Shown here piece after piece: positions 1-7,021 of a stretch of DNA of 24,627 nt (positions are counted from its first letter, which is position 1; every line of letters starts with the position of its first letter). A model generated the notes under the pieces. It searched no databases. It was not told the DNA's origin and was given only the letters and a program-made list of their open reading frames with translations. Source of the DNA: Candidatus Cloacimonadota bacterium (GTDB lineage Bacteria > Cloacimonadota > Cloacimonadia > Cloacimonadales > TCS61); the NCBI GenBank assembly GCA_030668345.1, contig DAOUUD010000004.1, positions 1 to 24,627 on the forward strand, given 5' to 3'. The position numbers were made by a program, and so were the translations under genes.

Positions 1-1
1 G

Positions 2-307
2 CATTTCATCTACAAAGCAGTTGCTCCCGAAAAACTTATCGAAGCCTGGAATACCGGGTTTGGCAAAAGCGATATATCAAATCTGCAGGAAGAAATAGCC
101 ACCTTTAATTCATATTTCATAGAAGATGCAAAAAAAGATGAAGTCTATGATATTATTTATGTGCCGGAAGTTGGTACTTCTGTTTACATGAATAACGAAT
201 TGAAAGGAACAATTCCGGGATTGGAATTTAAAAAAGCTGTTTTTTCTATCTGGCTGGGAGAACAAACCGAACTTCCAAAACTGAAGAAAGCAATGCTGGG
301 AATGTAG
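2..307 (+). CDS. Chalcone isomerase-like domain protein, 3' part
   Basis: The reading frame is open from base 2 to the TAG at 305-307, giving the last 101 residues of a protein whose start lies outside the window. The visible part reads like the C-terminal half of the bacterial chalcone isomerase-like family. It has an F-I-Y-K segment, then K-L-I-E-A-W-N near residues 11-17, a helix ending in F-N-S-Y-F, a strand block V-Y-D-I-I-Y-V-P-E-V-G-T, then K-G-T-I-P-G and a closing F-S-I-W-L-G-E. The last two motifs are characteristic of this family. Bacterial members are usually small, exported or periplasmic proteins of unclear function. Flavonoid chemistry is not implied. The export signal, if any, would be in the missing N-terminus. 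The next gene begins about 60 bases downstream. Family assignment is from motif memory, not a search. Confidence 0.75.
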   Translation, partial: HFIYKAVAPEKLIEAWNTGFGKSDISNLQEEIATFNSYFIEDAKKDEVYDIIYVPEVGTSVYMNNELKGTIPGLEFKKAVFSIWLGEQTELPKLKKAMLGM

Positions 308-370
308 ATAACTCTGCCGCAAACGGGAGATTTATAAGTTTTGAGCTTATTTTGAGGGGTTAGAATATAA

Positions 371-550
371 TTGAAAAAGAAATTAAAGCAGATCAAATGC
401 CGTAATTGCGGGAAGATGGTCAGTTCCCATGCAAAACGCTGTAAATATTGCGGAACAGTGCTGCGAATGTCTGCGGTCGGCATAATTCTAATCATTGCAG
501 TAATCGCATTTATTATCGCTATAATTGCTATCGGAATCATACAGACTTGA
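371..550 (+). CDS. Zinc-ribbon membrane microprotein (59 aa)
   Basis: This short gene encodes 59 residues. An N-terminal zinc ribbon has two CxxC knuckles (Cys10/Cys13 and Cys24/Cys27), and a single hydrophobic helix follows at about residues 34-56, ending with Q-T. The start must be TTG at 371: an in-frame TAA occupies the codon just before it (368-370), and the first ATG (codon 16) would remove the first CxxC pair. A GAGGGG sequence at 354-359 is a plausible ribosome binding site. The protein is probably tail-anchored, with the metal-binding head in the cytoplasm. Zinc-ribbon plus one-helix proteins of this size are common but uncharacterised. Its stop lies three bases before the ATG assigned to the PP2C phosphatase, so the two are probably co-translated. 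I do not recognise a specific function. Confidence 0.8.
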   Translation: MKKKLKQIKCRNCGKMVSSHAKRCKYCGTVLRMSAVGIILIIAVIAFIIAIIAIGIIQT

Positions 551-553
551 TAC

Positions 554-1324
554 ATGATTACTTTTTCTAAATATAGGAAAGGGACATTGAATATTCAAAT
601 TTCTACAAAAAGCGTTCATGGCTCTAAAACAAAAAAGAATCAGGATAGCTTCGCTCTACCACAAGAAAAGCATGACACGCAAAGCAAAGGCTGGCTTTTT
701 GTTGTATGTGATGGCGTGGGTGGATATTACGGAAGCGAGATCGCCAGCCGGATGTGCTGCCAGATGCTGCTTGATGATTATTATAACTCCAAAGATATTC
801 CCGATCTTACAATATGGTTTCAAGATGAACTTACACAGATCAACGATGCAGTTATTGCGCAAGCAGATAAATTGAACTATAATAAGATGTCCACCACTGC
901 AGTATGTTTACTAATTAAAGATAATAAAGCTTATATTACAAACTGTGGAGACAGCAGGCTTTATCTTTTTGCAGATGGAAAGCTCGCTCAGGTGACCGAA
1001 GATCATTCAGTTGTATGGGAGTACTACAAACAGGGTTACATTACAAAAGATGAAATCATTTTGAGCAGTGTAAAAAACCTGATAACAGAGGCTATTGGAC
1101 TGGGACCTTCACCAAAAATTGATTGTTACACGATAGAGCTATCGGATAAGTTTACATTCCTGCTCTGTTCGGACGGGCTTACCGACGTTGCTGCCGATAG
1201 CGAAATTGAAAGTGTACTCCATCAACAACCCAAGCCTAAACAATGTGTAAAAGCCCTTTACAACCTTTCCCAGGCACATCTCACAAGAGATGATGTAACG
1301 GTGGTGGTGGTAAGTAAAACATAA
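554..1324 (+). CDS. PP2C-family serine/threonine protein phosphatase
   Basis: This is a single-domain, 256-residue, metal-dependent Ser/Thr phosphatase of the PP2C (PPM) fold that would remove phosphate from target proteins. The conserved blocks appear in order: N-Q-D-S-F at 29-33, V-C-D-G-V-G-G at 51-57 (metal-binding Asp53), T-T-A-V at 114-117, G-D-S-R-L-Y at 132-137, L-L-C-S-D-G-L-T-D at 203-211 (metal Asp207) and R-D-D-V-T-V at 245-250. No membrane segment or sensor domain is present, so it should be cytosolic. The ATG at 554 has no clear Shine-Dalgarno sequence. A TTG at 587, in frame, is preceded by AGGA at 575-578, and TTG starts are common here, so the real N-terminus may be 11 residues shorter. 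Bacterial PP2C enzymes usually oppose Hanks-type kinases, but no kinase gene is visible in the window. Its nearest partner is the zinc-ribbon microprotein just upstream. Confidence 0.93.
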   Translation: MITFSKYRKGTLNIQISTKSVHGSKTKKNQDSFALPQEKHDTQSKGWLFVVCDGVGGYYGSEIASRMCCQMLLDDYYNSKDIPDLTIWFQDELTQINDAVIAQADKLNYNKMSTTAVCLLIKDNKAYITNCGDSRLYLFADGKLAQVTEDHSVVWEYYKQGYITKDEIILSSVKNLITEAIGLGPSPKIDCYTIELSDKFTFLLCSDGLTDVAADSEIESVLHQQPKPKQCVKALYNLSQAHLTRDDVTVVVVSKT

Positions 1325-1409
1325 TAAATAATTTTGTAAGTTCATAGTCTTAGTTCAAAGGTTTCTTATTAATTAATCCAATTATTATGTTTCATTTACG
1401 ATATTAAAT

Positions 1410-1440
1410 TTGACATTCTGACCACTATCATCCAGCTTTG
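1410..1440 (+). promoter_or_regulatory. Candidate promoter upstream of the DUF212 gene
   Basis: TTGACA at 1410-1415 lies 57 bases before the start codon of the next gene. It is followed about 20 bases later by CAGCTTTG (1433-1440), which resembles the TAnnTTTG -7 element known from Bacteroidetes. TATAAT at 1446-1451 is too far from TTGACA (30 bases) for a normal sigma-70 spacing. The assignment is only suggestive. Confidence 0.25.
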
Positions 1441-1466
1441 TTAAATATAATTAATAGGAGAAATAA

Positions 1467-1913
1467 ATGGATAATGGAATAATTTTTAACAGCAGAATAT
1501 TGGATATCGTTCTGGTTGCGTTGATAGTAGCGCAAGTTCTTAAAGTGTTGTTCGGTTTAATCAGGGAAAGAAAATTGAATTTCCGCTACTTTCTCGATAT
1601 GGGCAGCATGCCCAGCTCACATACAGCTTCTGTTGTTTCATTAACAACTGCCGTAGGCATCAAAGAGGGATTAAACTCTACTTTTTTCGCTATCAGTATT
1701 GTATTTGCTATAGTTGTGATGTATGATGCTACTGGTATACGCCAGGCAGCGGGAAAGCAGGCTGCTTTATTGAATAAGATCGTGGAGAATATCCGCAAGA
1801 AAGAAGGTTATTCCCTTATCGAGGAGAATCTGAGAGAGCTTCTGGGTCATACTAAGATGGAAGTCCTTGTGGGAGCATTGATCGGTACAGGCGTTGCCTT
1901 CCTGATGAGTTAA
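1467..1913 (+). CDS. Divergent PAP2 family (DUF212) membrane protein
   Basis: This 148-residue membrane protein belongs to the DUF212/YuiD group, a shortened relative of the acid phosphatase/vanadium haloperoxidase (PAP2) fold. The diagnostic motifs are G-S-M-P-S-S-H-T-A at 46-54, containing the presumed catalytic His, and Y-D-A-T-G-I-R-Q-A-A-G-K-Q-A at 86-99. Hydrophobic segments lie near residues 10-30, 55-85 and 133-147. Family members are thought to be phosphatases acting on a lipid-linked or soluble phosphate, but no substrate is established. The start is well supported by AGGAG at 1456-1460, six bases before the ATG. The length is normal for the family. It stands alone, with about 140 bases of AT-rich spacer before it and about 130 after it. 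Confidence 0.93.
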   Translation: MDNGIIFNSRILDIVLVALIVAQVLKVLFGLIRERKLNFRYFLDMGSMPSSHTASVVSLTTAVGIKEGLNSTFFAISIVFAIVVMYDATGIRQAAGKQAALLNKIVENIRKKEGYSLIEENLRELLGHTKMEVLVGALIGTGVAFLMS

Positions 1914-1944
1914 AATATCTGCTCATCAAATTAATGTAGAAGTA

Positions 1945-2043
1945 ATGGTGCGAAATAATATTAAGAAATATTTTAGACAGAAATTAGGAAAACATCCAAA
2001 TATTCATGAAACAGATGATTCAGCGATTGTGAAATTATTATAG
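1945..2043 (+). other. Short unverified ORF (32 codons) before the FkbM gene
   Basis: An ATG at 1945 opens a 32-residue basic reading frame that ends in TAG at 2041-2043, four bases before the FkbM methyltransferase start. AGAAG a few bases upstream could serve as a weak ribosome binding site, and the methyltransferase itself has no visible one. The peptide contains K-Y-F-R-Q-K-L-G-K and ends D-D-S-A-I-V-K-L-L. I recognise no family. It may be a translated leader that couples ribosomes into the methyltransferase, a decayed gene remnant or chance. Confidence 0.25.
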
Positions 2044-2047
2044 TTAT

Positions 2048-2806
2048 ATGAAACAATTTTTTATAAAAGCATTTCTGAAGTTGCCGGATTGTACACTGAA
2101 AAACAACCTGAAGTTTTTATATTTTAATCTTTTCAAAAAGAATAAGTTCAAGATTTCATATAGAAGAAAGAAATTTATTGTTAAATTTAAAAATTTTACT
2201 CTCATCTTTAATAATGATCCATATATTGAACTCTCTATCCCAACTAAGGGTTATCTAAAAAAATATAAGATAAATAAAGATGACATTGTTATCGATGCAG
2301 GTGCCTATGATGGTGTTTTCACAATAGTTGCAGCAAAACTGGTTGGAAAAAATGGAAAAGTTATAGCCTTTGAACCGGATGCACAAAACTATAAAATGTT
2401 AGCTGCCAACATCAAATTGAATAACCTGAATAATGTAATTTTAATAAATAAAGGTCTTTGGAGTGATAGTACTATTTTAAAATTTAAAAACATAGGTAGT
2501 GGTATAGCATCCGTAAACCATAATGGAGATATTTCCATTCCTGTTGTAAGTTTAGATGAAGCCATTAGACAATTGAGAATCAATAGAATTGATTTTATTA
2601 AAATGGATATCGAAGGAGCTGAACTGGAAGCCCTGAAAGGTTGTGAAAACATTCTTCAGAATAACGATGTGAAACTTGCTATAGCTTCATATCATATTGT
2701 AAATGGTAAGCAAACTTACATTAAGCTGGAAAAAATGCTGGAAGAATATGGATACAGAGCTGAAACATCTTATCAGTTGCATCTTACAACTTATGCAAAT
2801 AAGTAG
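2048..2806 (+). CDS. FkbM family SAM-dependent methyltransferase
   Basis: This 252-residue class I methyltransferase is of the FkbM type, a family that usually O-methylates sugars or polyketides and is often found in glycan and LPS loci. The SAM-binding motif V-I-D-A-G-A-Y-D-G is at 81-89, the acidic A-F-E-P-D that binds the SAM ribose at 107-111, and the family signature F-I-K-M-D-I-E-G-A-E at 183-192. The first 75 residues are lysine-rich, with no signal peptide. No Shine-Dalgarno sequence is visible before the ATG, which lies four bases after a short ORF that may couple translation. The gene is strikingly AT-rich and rich in Lys/Asn/Ile, more so than its neighbours, which hints at recent acquisition. 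It lies away from the main glycan operon, next to the large lyase-like gene, so a sugar substrate is plausible but unproven. Confidence 0.9.
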   Translation: MKQFFIKAFLKLPDCTLKNNLKFLYFNLFKKNKFKISYRRKKFIVKFKNFTLIFNNDPYIELSIPTKGYLKKYKINKDDIVIDAGAYDGVFTIVAAKLVGKNGKVIAFEPDAQNYKMLAANIKLNNLNNVILINKGLWSDSTILKFKNIGSGIASVNHNGDISIPVVSLDEAIRQLRINRIDFIKMDIEGAELEALKGCENILQNNDVKLAIASYHIVNGKQTYIKLEKMLEEYGYRAETSYQLHLTTYANK

Positions 2807-2940
2807 AACTATGAGAGAATGATTTATAAAAAATCTTTGTCTCTTTTCTATTTATGTATTTATATTGAGTTAATGAATTAAGTACAAATTTTATACAATA
2901 AATAATGAATATTTATTGGTTTTATTCTTCTATATTATCA

Positions 2941-2970
2941 TTGACATACAAAACTACTTTAGAGATTTTT
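2941..2970 (+). promoter_or_regulatory. Candidate promoter upstream of the heparinase-like gene
   Basis: The 226-base spacer 2807-3032 holds no credible gene. TTGACA at 2941-2946 is followed about 19 bases later by a T-run (2966-2970). Spacing to a T-rich element resembles that seen at three other TTGACA sites in this window. A ten-codon ORF starting ATG at 2999, preceded by AAGG, overlaps the start region of the next gene and may be chance. Confidence 0.2.
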
Positions 2971-3032
2971 TTGATCAAAATGTTTAAAAAGGTATAAAAT
3001 GAAAATTAACTTCTTTGAAAGTTTATTTTAAA

Positions 3033-6000
3033 ATGCGACATCATAGAAAGATCGTTTTAAGCATACTGCTTTTGTTGCTCGTTCACTCATTGTATTCAGA
3101 CGATTCAGATCAAAAACCATTTATAAGACAAATTGGAGAAGAATTCCTGATGGGCGTTTTACAGGCAAACTACCGGGAAACACCTATCGATGAGATCTTG
3201 CCGGTAAACCAGGTACCAATCGGTAACATCCAACTGCCACCAATTAAAACTCATCCCAGCTTGTTATTCAAACCTGAAAAAATAAATTCTATCCGGGGTC
3301 GTCGTTTTCGTCTGCCTTATAGTGAATGGGCAGATAACATCATCGAAGCAGCATTAGCGTTGAATTACCCGGCAGATTCACCACTCCTATTCGAACTGAC
3401 CAGAAGCAAGATTGCTAAATTAAATACTTTTGCTTTTTTTCTTACTCAGAATGAAAGTTTCCTGAATGAAGCCATCTGTGCTCTTACTAATATTGGTGAA
3501 ACCAAACCTCCTGATACTGCTGAAGGAGGAAACCCCGGGATAGGTTGGGGTGACTGGATGCAGGCAGCAGAAGCTTTACAGAATTATGCAGTTGCTTACG
3601 ACCTGGTCTATTCTAAACTTGGTACAGATCATGTTATCTTTATCGAGGATCGCCTTGCTGCCAAAACAGATCAGATATATAAAAATTTCACCCGCATACC
3701 GGGCAGTTTGAATTCTACTGATCTTTCCATAGGATTCGGGATTCCCAAAAATAATCACATAATCGATATTTCCTGCGGTGTTGCCACTGTTGCCATGGTT
3801 TTAGATCATCGGAATTCTGAAAAATGGTTTAAAGCTGCCATAGCTGAATTGCAAAGTGGGTTGGCATTTATCCTGCCGGATGGATCTTACAGAGAAGGAG
3901 CTTATTATGCTCGTTTTGTGGCTAGTAGAATGTTTCCCTTTTTCTTCTATCTGAATAATGTTACCAATGAAAATCTTTTTGAACATCCCGTTATTAACCG
4001 CCTGAATAGATGGCTCATCGATCTGGAAAAACCCGATGGAACCGTTCCAGATTTTGATGACGCATATCCGGAGAAATTGCTTTACCAACCCATCGCTGTT
4101 GGACTGTCACCTTCGGGAAAAGAATTACGCTATCTCTTTGAAAATAATACAAACAGGTTCAGCAGATTCAATGCAAACTTTGTAGAAACCTTTTGTGCTT
4201 TCGACGATAGAGTGAAACCCATGGAACCAGCTACAGGTTCAACTGTCTTTTATCCTGATGGAGGAATTTCTGTTTTTCACGGTAATAACGATATTTACGG
4301 ACTTTTTCTAGGTGAACCCGGACGTCCATATTTATGCAATCATGAACACATCGAACCAACTGCATTCACACTTTCAGCTTATGGAAAGAATTTTCTCATC
4401 GATGCTGGTTACGGACCCAAGGGTACTAACGATCCAAACAGGAACTGGTACATTTCCAGCCAGTCACACAATATTCCATTGATCAATGGTCTTGGTCCCG
4501 ATCAAAATCCGGTATGGGGTGATGAGTTGAGTAGTGAAATGTCAGCATATTTCCAGAGTGAACTATTTTCTTCCAGCACTGTAAAAGCTTTCTACAGAGA
4601 TACTGAAATTTCCAGAACCATCTGGTTTGCCGGACGAAAGTATTTCATTGTTATCGATAACTTGAAATCTGAATTCAGAAATCGCTATTCAATTCCCTGG
4701 CATGGTCTGGGAAATATCAGGGAGATCGATGAAAATCATATTTTGTGGAAACAGGATGATATCGAGCTAAAAGCGGAATTTCTTACTCATGAAGAGAACC
4801 GACTTTCCCTTACAACCAAACAGGGTTTACACACTCTAAAAGAATTTGATAATATCCATACTACTGCAATAGTGAGCTTTCCTCGTTCCAAACAACAGAA
4901 ACTGATCACTCTCTTCATACCCGATGATAAAACAGCTCCCAATATGAAGATCGAAGAGTTGGCCATACTTTCAAATGGAAATGCCACAGCACGTCGTATC
5001 CGGTCAATTACTCAGAACACCGAAGATATCCTCGTATTGGCAAATAGTACATGGACTTGCAGTGATATTCGCAGCGATGCAGAAATCGCATTTATTCAAA
5101 AAGATAACCGCGTTCAATTGATCTCAGTTCGTTCCGCAACAAACCTGTTTATTGATGATGAAATGATCTTTCAATCAGATCATCCTGTAGATCTTACTTT
5201 AAACCTGGATGACAGGGGCTGGTTCGGATATTTAGGATTGGAAAGTAATGACAAAACACAAATAACACTATATCCACCAACCGATCCCGGCTTGATGATC
5301 TTAAATAAAAAGATAGTTAAACACCGGTGGGAAAATTCTTCAATTATTGTTTCAGTATCCGATTCAGGAATTTTTCAAACCGGTATGATCAACGATAGAA
5401 TAGGTACTACTAAACAAGTTCGATCTGATCTTCCCATACTGGAACAACTCAGCGTTTCAATTGATCCGGCATGGGAAATGGATAACCTGAATTGCTATGA
5501 AAAAACGCAACTTCGGAACGAAATTATTGATCTGGTCGGTACTGATATTCTGCAATATTCGGATTCTCTTTTGGGAAGAAAAAACCTGATCCCTGCTGTC
5601 TACGGAATTGCATCAGGGCTTCATAGGCATATTTGGAATTCTTCTGATGATTACAGTTTCACACTTCCGCAGAGATTCAGGTTCGAAAGAAAGATCGCCG
5701 GTTACAAATTCAATTATTATGAAGAAGGTTTTCTAAATGAGAAGGGCATAAAACCTGCAATTCACAAATTTGCGATAGATAACTTCTTTTTCTTCTCTCA
5801 CGACAGGGATTTTGAAGATCACAACTTTACCGAAGTAGAATTTAATTATCATAGTTATCTTTTACGAACTTTTTTCGAAAAATTCCAGGATGATTACGGT
5901 TATCAATTGGAATTCAGAAAAGACCTTGAAGCAGGATGGTTGGGATTAAATCATTCTCAAAATGATTTTTCTAATGAACTTTCAAATGCATTTGCTTTTG

Positions 6001-6452
6001 CTCATAGAGAATGGGCAGGAAATTTCACGATAAACCGCTTTCAAAGGCAATATGAATATTATATTTCGGGCAAAAGAACAGGTAAGAAAACCTCTGTTAC
6101 ATGGATTGGTAGCGCAAATAATGAAAGAGAGATAACAGATATTGGAATATCAAATTCGATCTATCTTTCCAGGCATTTTATCTTCTCTTCCAATTGTACT
6201 AATCCGCAGGTTAACGAAAACGATTTCATTGACCTGACTTTCTCTTCTGCAGTATATTATGGTTATGATAAGCTGAGTGGTTCCTTTTCTGTGAACAGGA
6301 ACGAAGACGATGATATTACTGCAAATTACAATGGTATTTACCGGTTTGGGAAGTGGCGGTTTTCTGGCAGAACAACTTATGATAATATATTAAAAGGAGA
6401 TTGTGCTGTTTCATATCGGTCAAAAAAATATTCCTGGCAATACAATATCTAA
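3033..6452 (+). CDS. Secreted heparinase II/III-like lyase with C-terminal beta-barrel region, ends at in-frame stop
   Basis: The protein has 1139 residues from the ATG at 3033 (a TTG at 3015 is possible). M-R-H-H-R-K followed by a leucine-rich stretch ending H-S-L-Y-S is a signal peptide. Residues about 65-400 look like the alpha-helical toroid of heparinase II/III lyases: H-P-S-L-L-F, then A-V-A-Y-D-L-V, N-N-H-I-I-D near 239, and S-Y-R-E-G-A-Y-Y near 285-290 with a candidate catalytic Tyr. The beta-sheet domain follows with N-H-E-H-I-E-P-T-A-F near 435-445 (candidate catalytic His) and F-L-I-D-A-G-Y-G. These enzymes cleave uronate polysaccharides by beta-elimination. From about residue 880 the sequence changes to alternating aromatic/polar strands such as F-R-F-E-R-K and K-F-N-Y-Y, resembling an outer-membrane beta-barrel. 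The frame stops at TAA 6450-6452 but continues open after it. Substrate is unknown. The barrel call is inference. Confidence 0.8.
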   Translation: MRHHRKIVLSILLLLLVHSLYSDDSDQKPFIRQIGEEFLMGVLQANYRETPIDEILPVNQVPIGNIQLPPIKTHPSLLFKPEKINSIRGRRFRLPYSEWADNIIEAALALNYPADSPLLFELTRSKIAKLNTFAFFLTQNESFLNEAICALTNIGETKPPDTAEGGNPGIGWGDWMQAAEALQNYAVAYDLVYSKLGTDHVIFIEDRLAAKTDQIYKNFTRIPGSLNSTDLSIGFGIPKNNHIIDISCGVATVAMVLDHRNSEKWFKAAIAELQSGLAFILPDGSYREGAYYARFVASRMFPFFFYLNNVTNENLFEHPVINRLNRWLIDLEKPDGTVPDFDDAYPEKLLYQPIAVGLSPSGKELRYLFENNTNRFSRFNANFVETFCAFDDRVKPMEPATGSTVFYPDGGISVFHGNNDIYGLFLGEPGRPYLCNHEHIEPTAFTLSAYGKNFLIDAGYGPKGTNDPNRNWYISSQSHNIPLINGLGPDQNPVWGDELSSEMSAYFQSELFSSSTVKAFYRDTEISRTIWFAGRKYFIVIDNLKSEFRNRYSIPWHGLGNIREIDENHILWKQDDIELKAEFLTHEENRLSLTTKQGLHTLKEFDNIHTTAIVSFPRSKQQKLITLFIPDDKTAPNMKIEELAILSNGNATARRIRSITQNTEDILVLANSTWTCSDIRSDAEIAFIQKDNRVQLISVRSATNLFIDDEMIFQSDHPVDLTLNLDDRGWFGYLGLESNDKTQITLYPPTDPGLMILNKKIVKHRWENSSIIVSVSDSGIFQTGMINDRIGTTKQVRSDLPILEQLSVSIDPAWEMDNLNCYEKTQLRNEIIDLVGTDILQYSDSLLGRKNLIPAVYGIASGLHRHIWNSSDDYSFTLPQRFRFERKIAGYKFNYYEEGFLNEKGIKPAIHKFAIDNFFFFSHDRDFEDHNFTEVEFNYHSYLLRTFFEKFQDDYGYQLEFRKDLEAGWLGLNHSQNDFSNELSNAFAFAHREWAGNFTINRFQRQYEYYISGKRTGKKTSVTWIGSANNEREITDIGISNSIYLSRHFIFSSNCTNPQVNENDFIDLTFSSAVYYGYDKLSGSFSVNRNEDDDITANYNGIYRFGKWRFSGRTTYDNILKGDCAVSYRSKKYSWQYNI

Positions 6453-6845
6453 CACGAAAAAGAGTGTTTATTCAGCCTGGTTTGTCATCCGTCGTTTCTC
6501 TGGACACCTTTGTTCAACGTAGAATGGGATCTGCTCTTACAAGAATTCAATACATTGAATTTCGGATTGTACTATAATGGTGCTCACAGATTAGGAAGTG
6601 AATTCAGCATCATTCAAGAAGAGGACTGTAATCTTTTTGGTCTAACAAGTGTTTTCGATATATCGCTTAGTGAAGTTGAATCTGTCCAGGTATATTCAAC
6701 AGCTATGTTTTCTGAGAATGGTAATATAGATAGCTATGAACTTAACCTTACACAAACCGGAAAAAATATTACGCCCGGTATATTGATCAGTCATGATGAC
6801 CGTGGATTTGAGCGATTTGAAGGATATTTGAAGTGGGTCTTTTAA
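6453..6845 (+). pseudogene. 3' remainder of the heparinase/beta-barrel gene after an in-frame TAA
   Basis: The same reading frame as the preceding gene stays open for 130 codons after the TAA at 6450-6452, to TAA at 6843-6845. It continues the alternating beta-strand pattern (N-V-E-W-D-L-L-L, N-F-G-L-Y-Y-N-G, S-V-Q-V-Y-S-T-A-M-F) and ends in G-Y-L-K-W-V-F. A C-terminal phenylalanine is the classical last residue of outer-membrane beta-barrels. The simplest reading is one nonsense change (for example CAA to TAA) in a gene that originally ran 3033-6845. An alternative is a pair of compensating single-base shifts: between about 6448 and 6500 the +1 frame (V-Y-S-A-W-F-V-I-R-R-F) looks more barrel-like than the main frame. 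A sequencing or assembly error is also possible. An independent gene starting at TTG 6510 is unlikely because no ribosome binding site is apparent. Confidence 0.6.
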
Positions 6846-6953
6846 AAACAATACTTCTCTCGTTTAAAACTGACTGAATTCATCTTCGTGTTGCTTTGTT
6901 TACTTCGCAACTGAACATTCTTTTTAAGCATGCCGATTTGCCATTTCTTTCTG

Positions 6954-6990
6954 TTGACAGTAAAAAGAAATAATTTTGTTTGGATATAAA
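6954..6990 (+). promoter_or_regulatory. Candidate promoter for asnA
   Basis: TTGACA at 6954-6959 lies 68 bases before the asnA ATG. Downstream are TAATTTTG (6971-6978, an exact TAnnTTTG match but too close) and TATAAA (6985-6990, 25 bases away). The -10 position is therefore unclear. The rest of the 176-base spacer 6846-7021 shows no gene. Confidence 0.3.
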
Positions 6991-7006
6991 TTTTTTTTAC
7001 AAAAAA

Positions 7007-7012
7007 AGGAGG
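7007..7012 (+). promoter_or_regulatory. Shine-Dalgarno sequence deciding the asnA start
   Basis: AGGAGG is nine bases before ATG 7022. It selects that codon over the longer in-frame TTG start at 6980. Confidence 0.85.
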
Positions 7013-7021
7013 AATAAACAA

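Noticed and set aside
6510..6845. Independent small gene starting at TTG 6510
   Set aside because: Same frame as the upstream lyase/barrel gene, no ribosome site, and its strands continue the barrel pattern. Treated as the 3' remainder of that gene.
6841..6960. Intrinsic terminator after the lyase gene (gttgc...gcaac inverted repeat near 6890-6912)
   Set aside because: The stem is only about five base pairs with a long loop and no U-tract follows.
6980..7021. Longer asnA start at TTG 6980
   Set aside because: AGGAGG at 7007-7012 points to ATG 7022, and the extra 14 codons are low-complexity and overlap the likely promoter.
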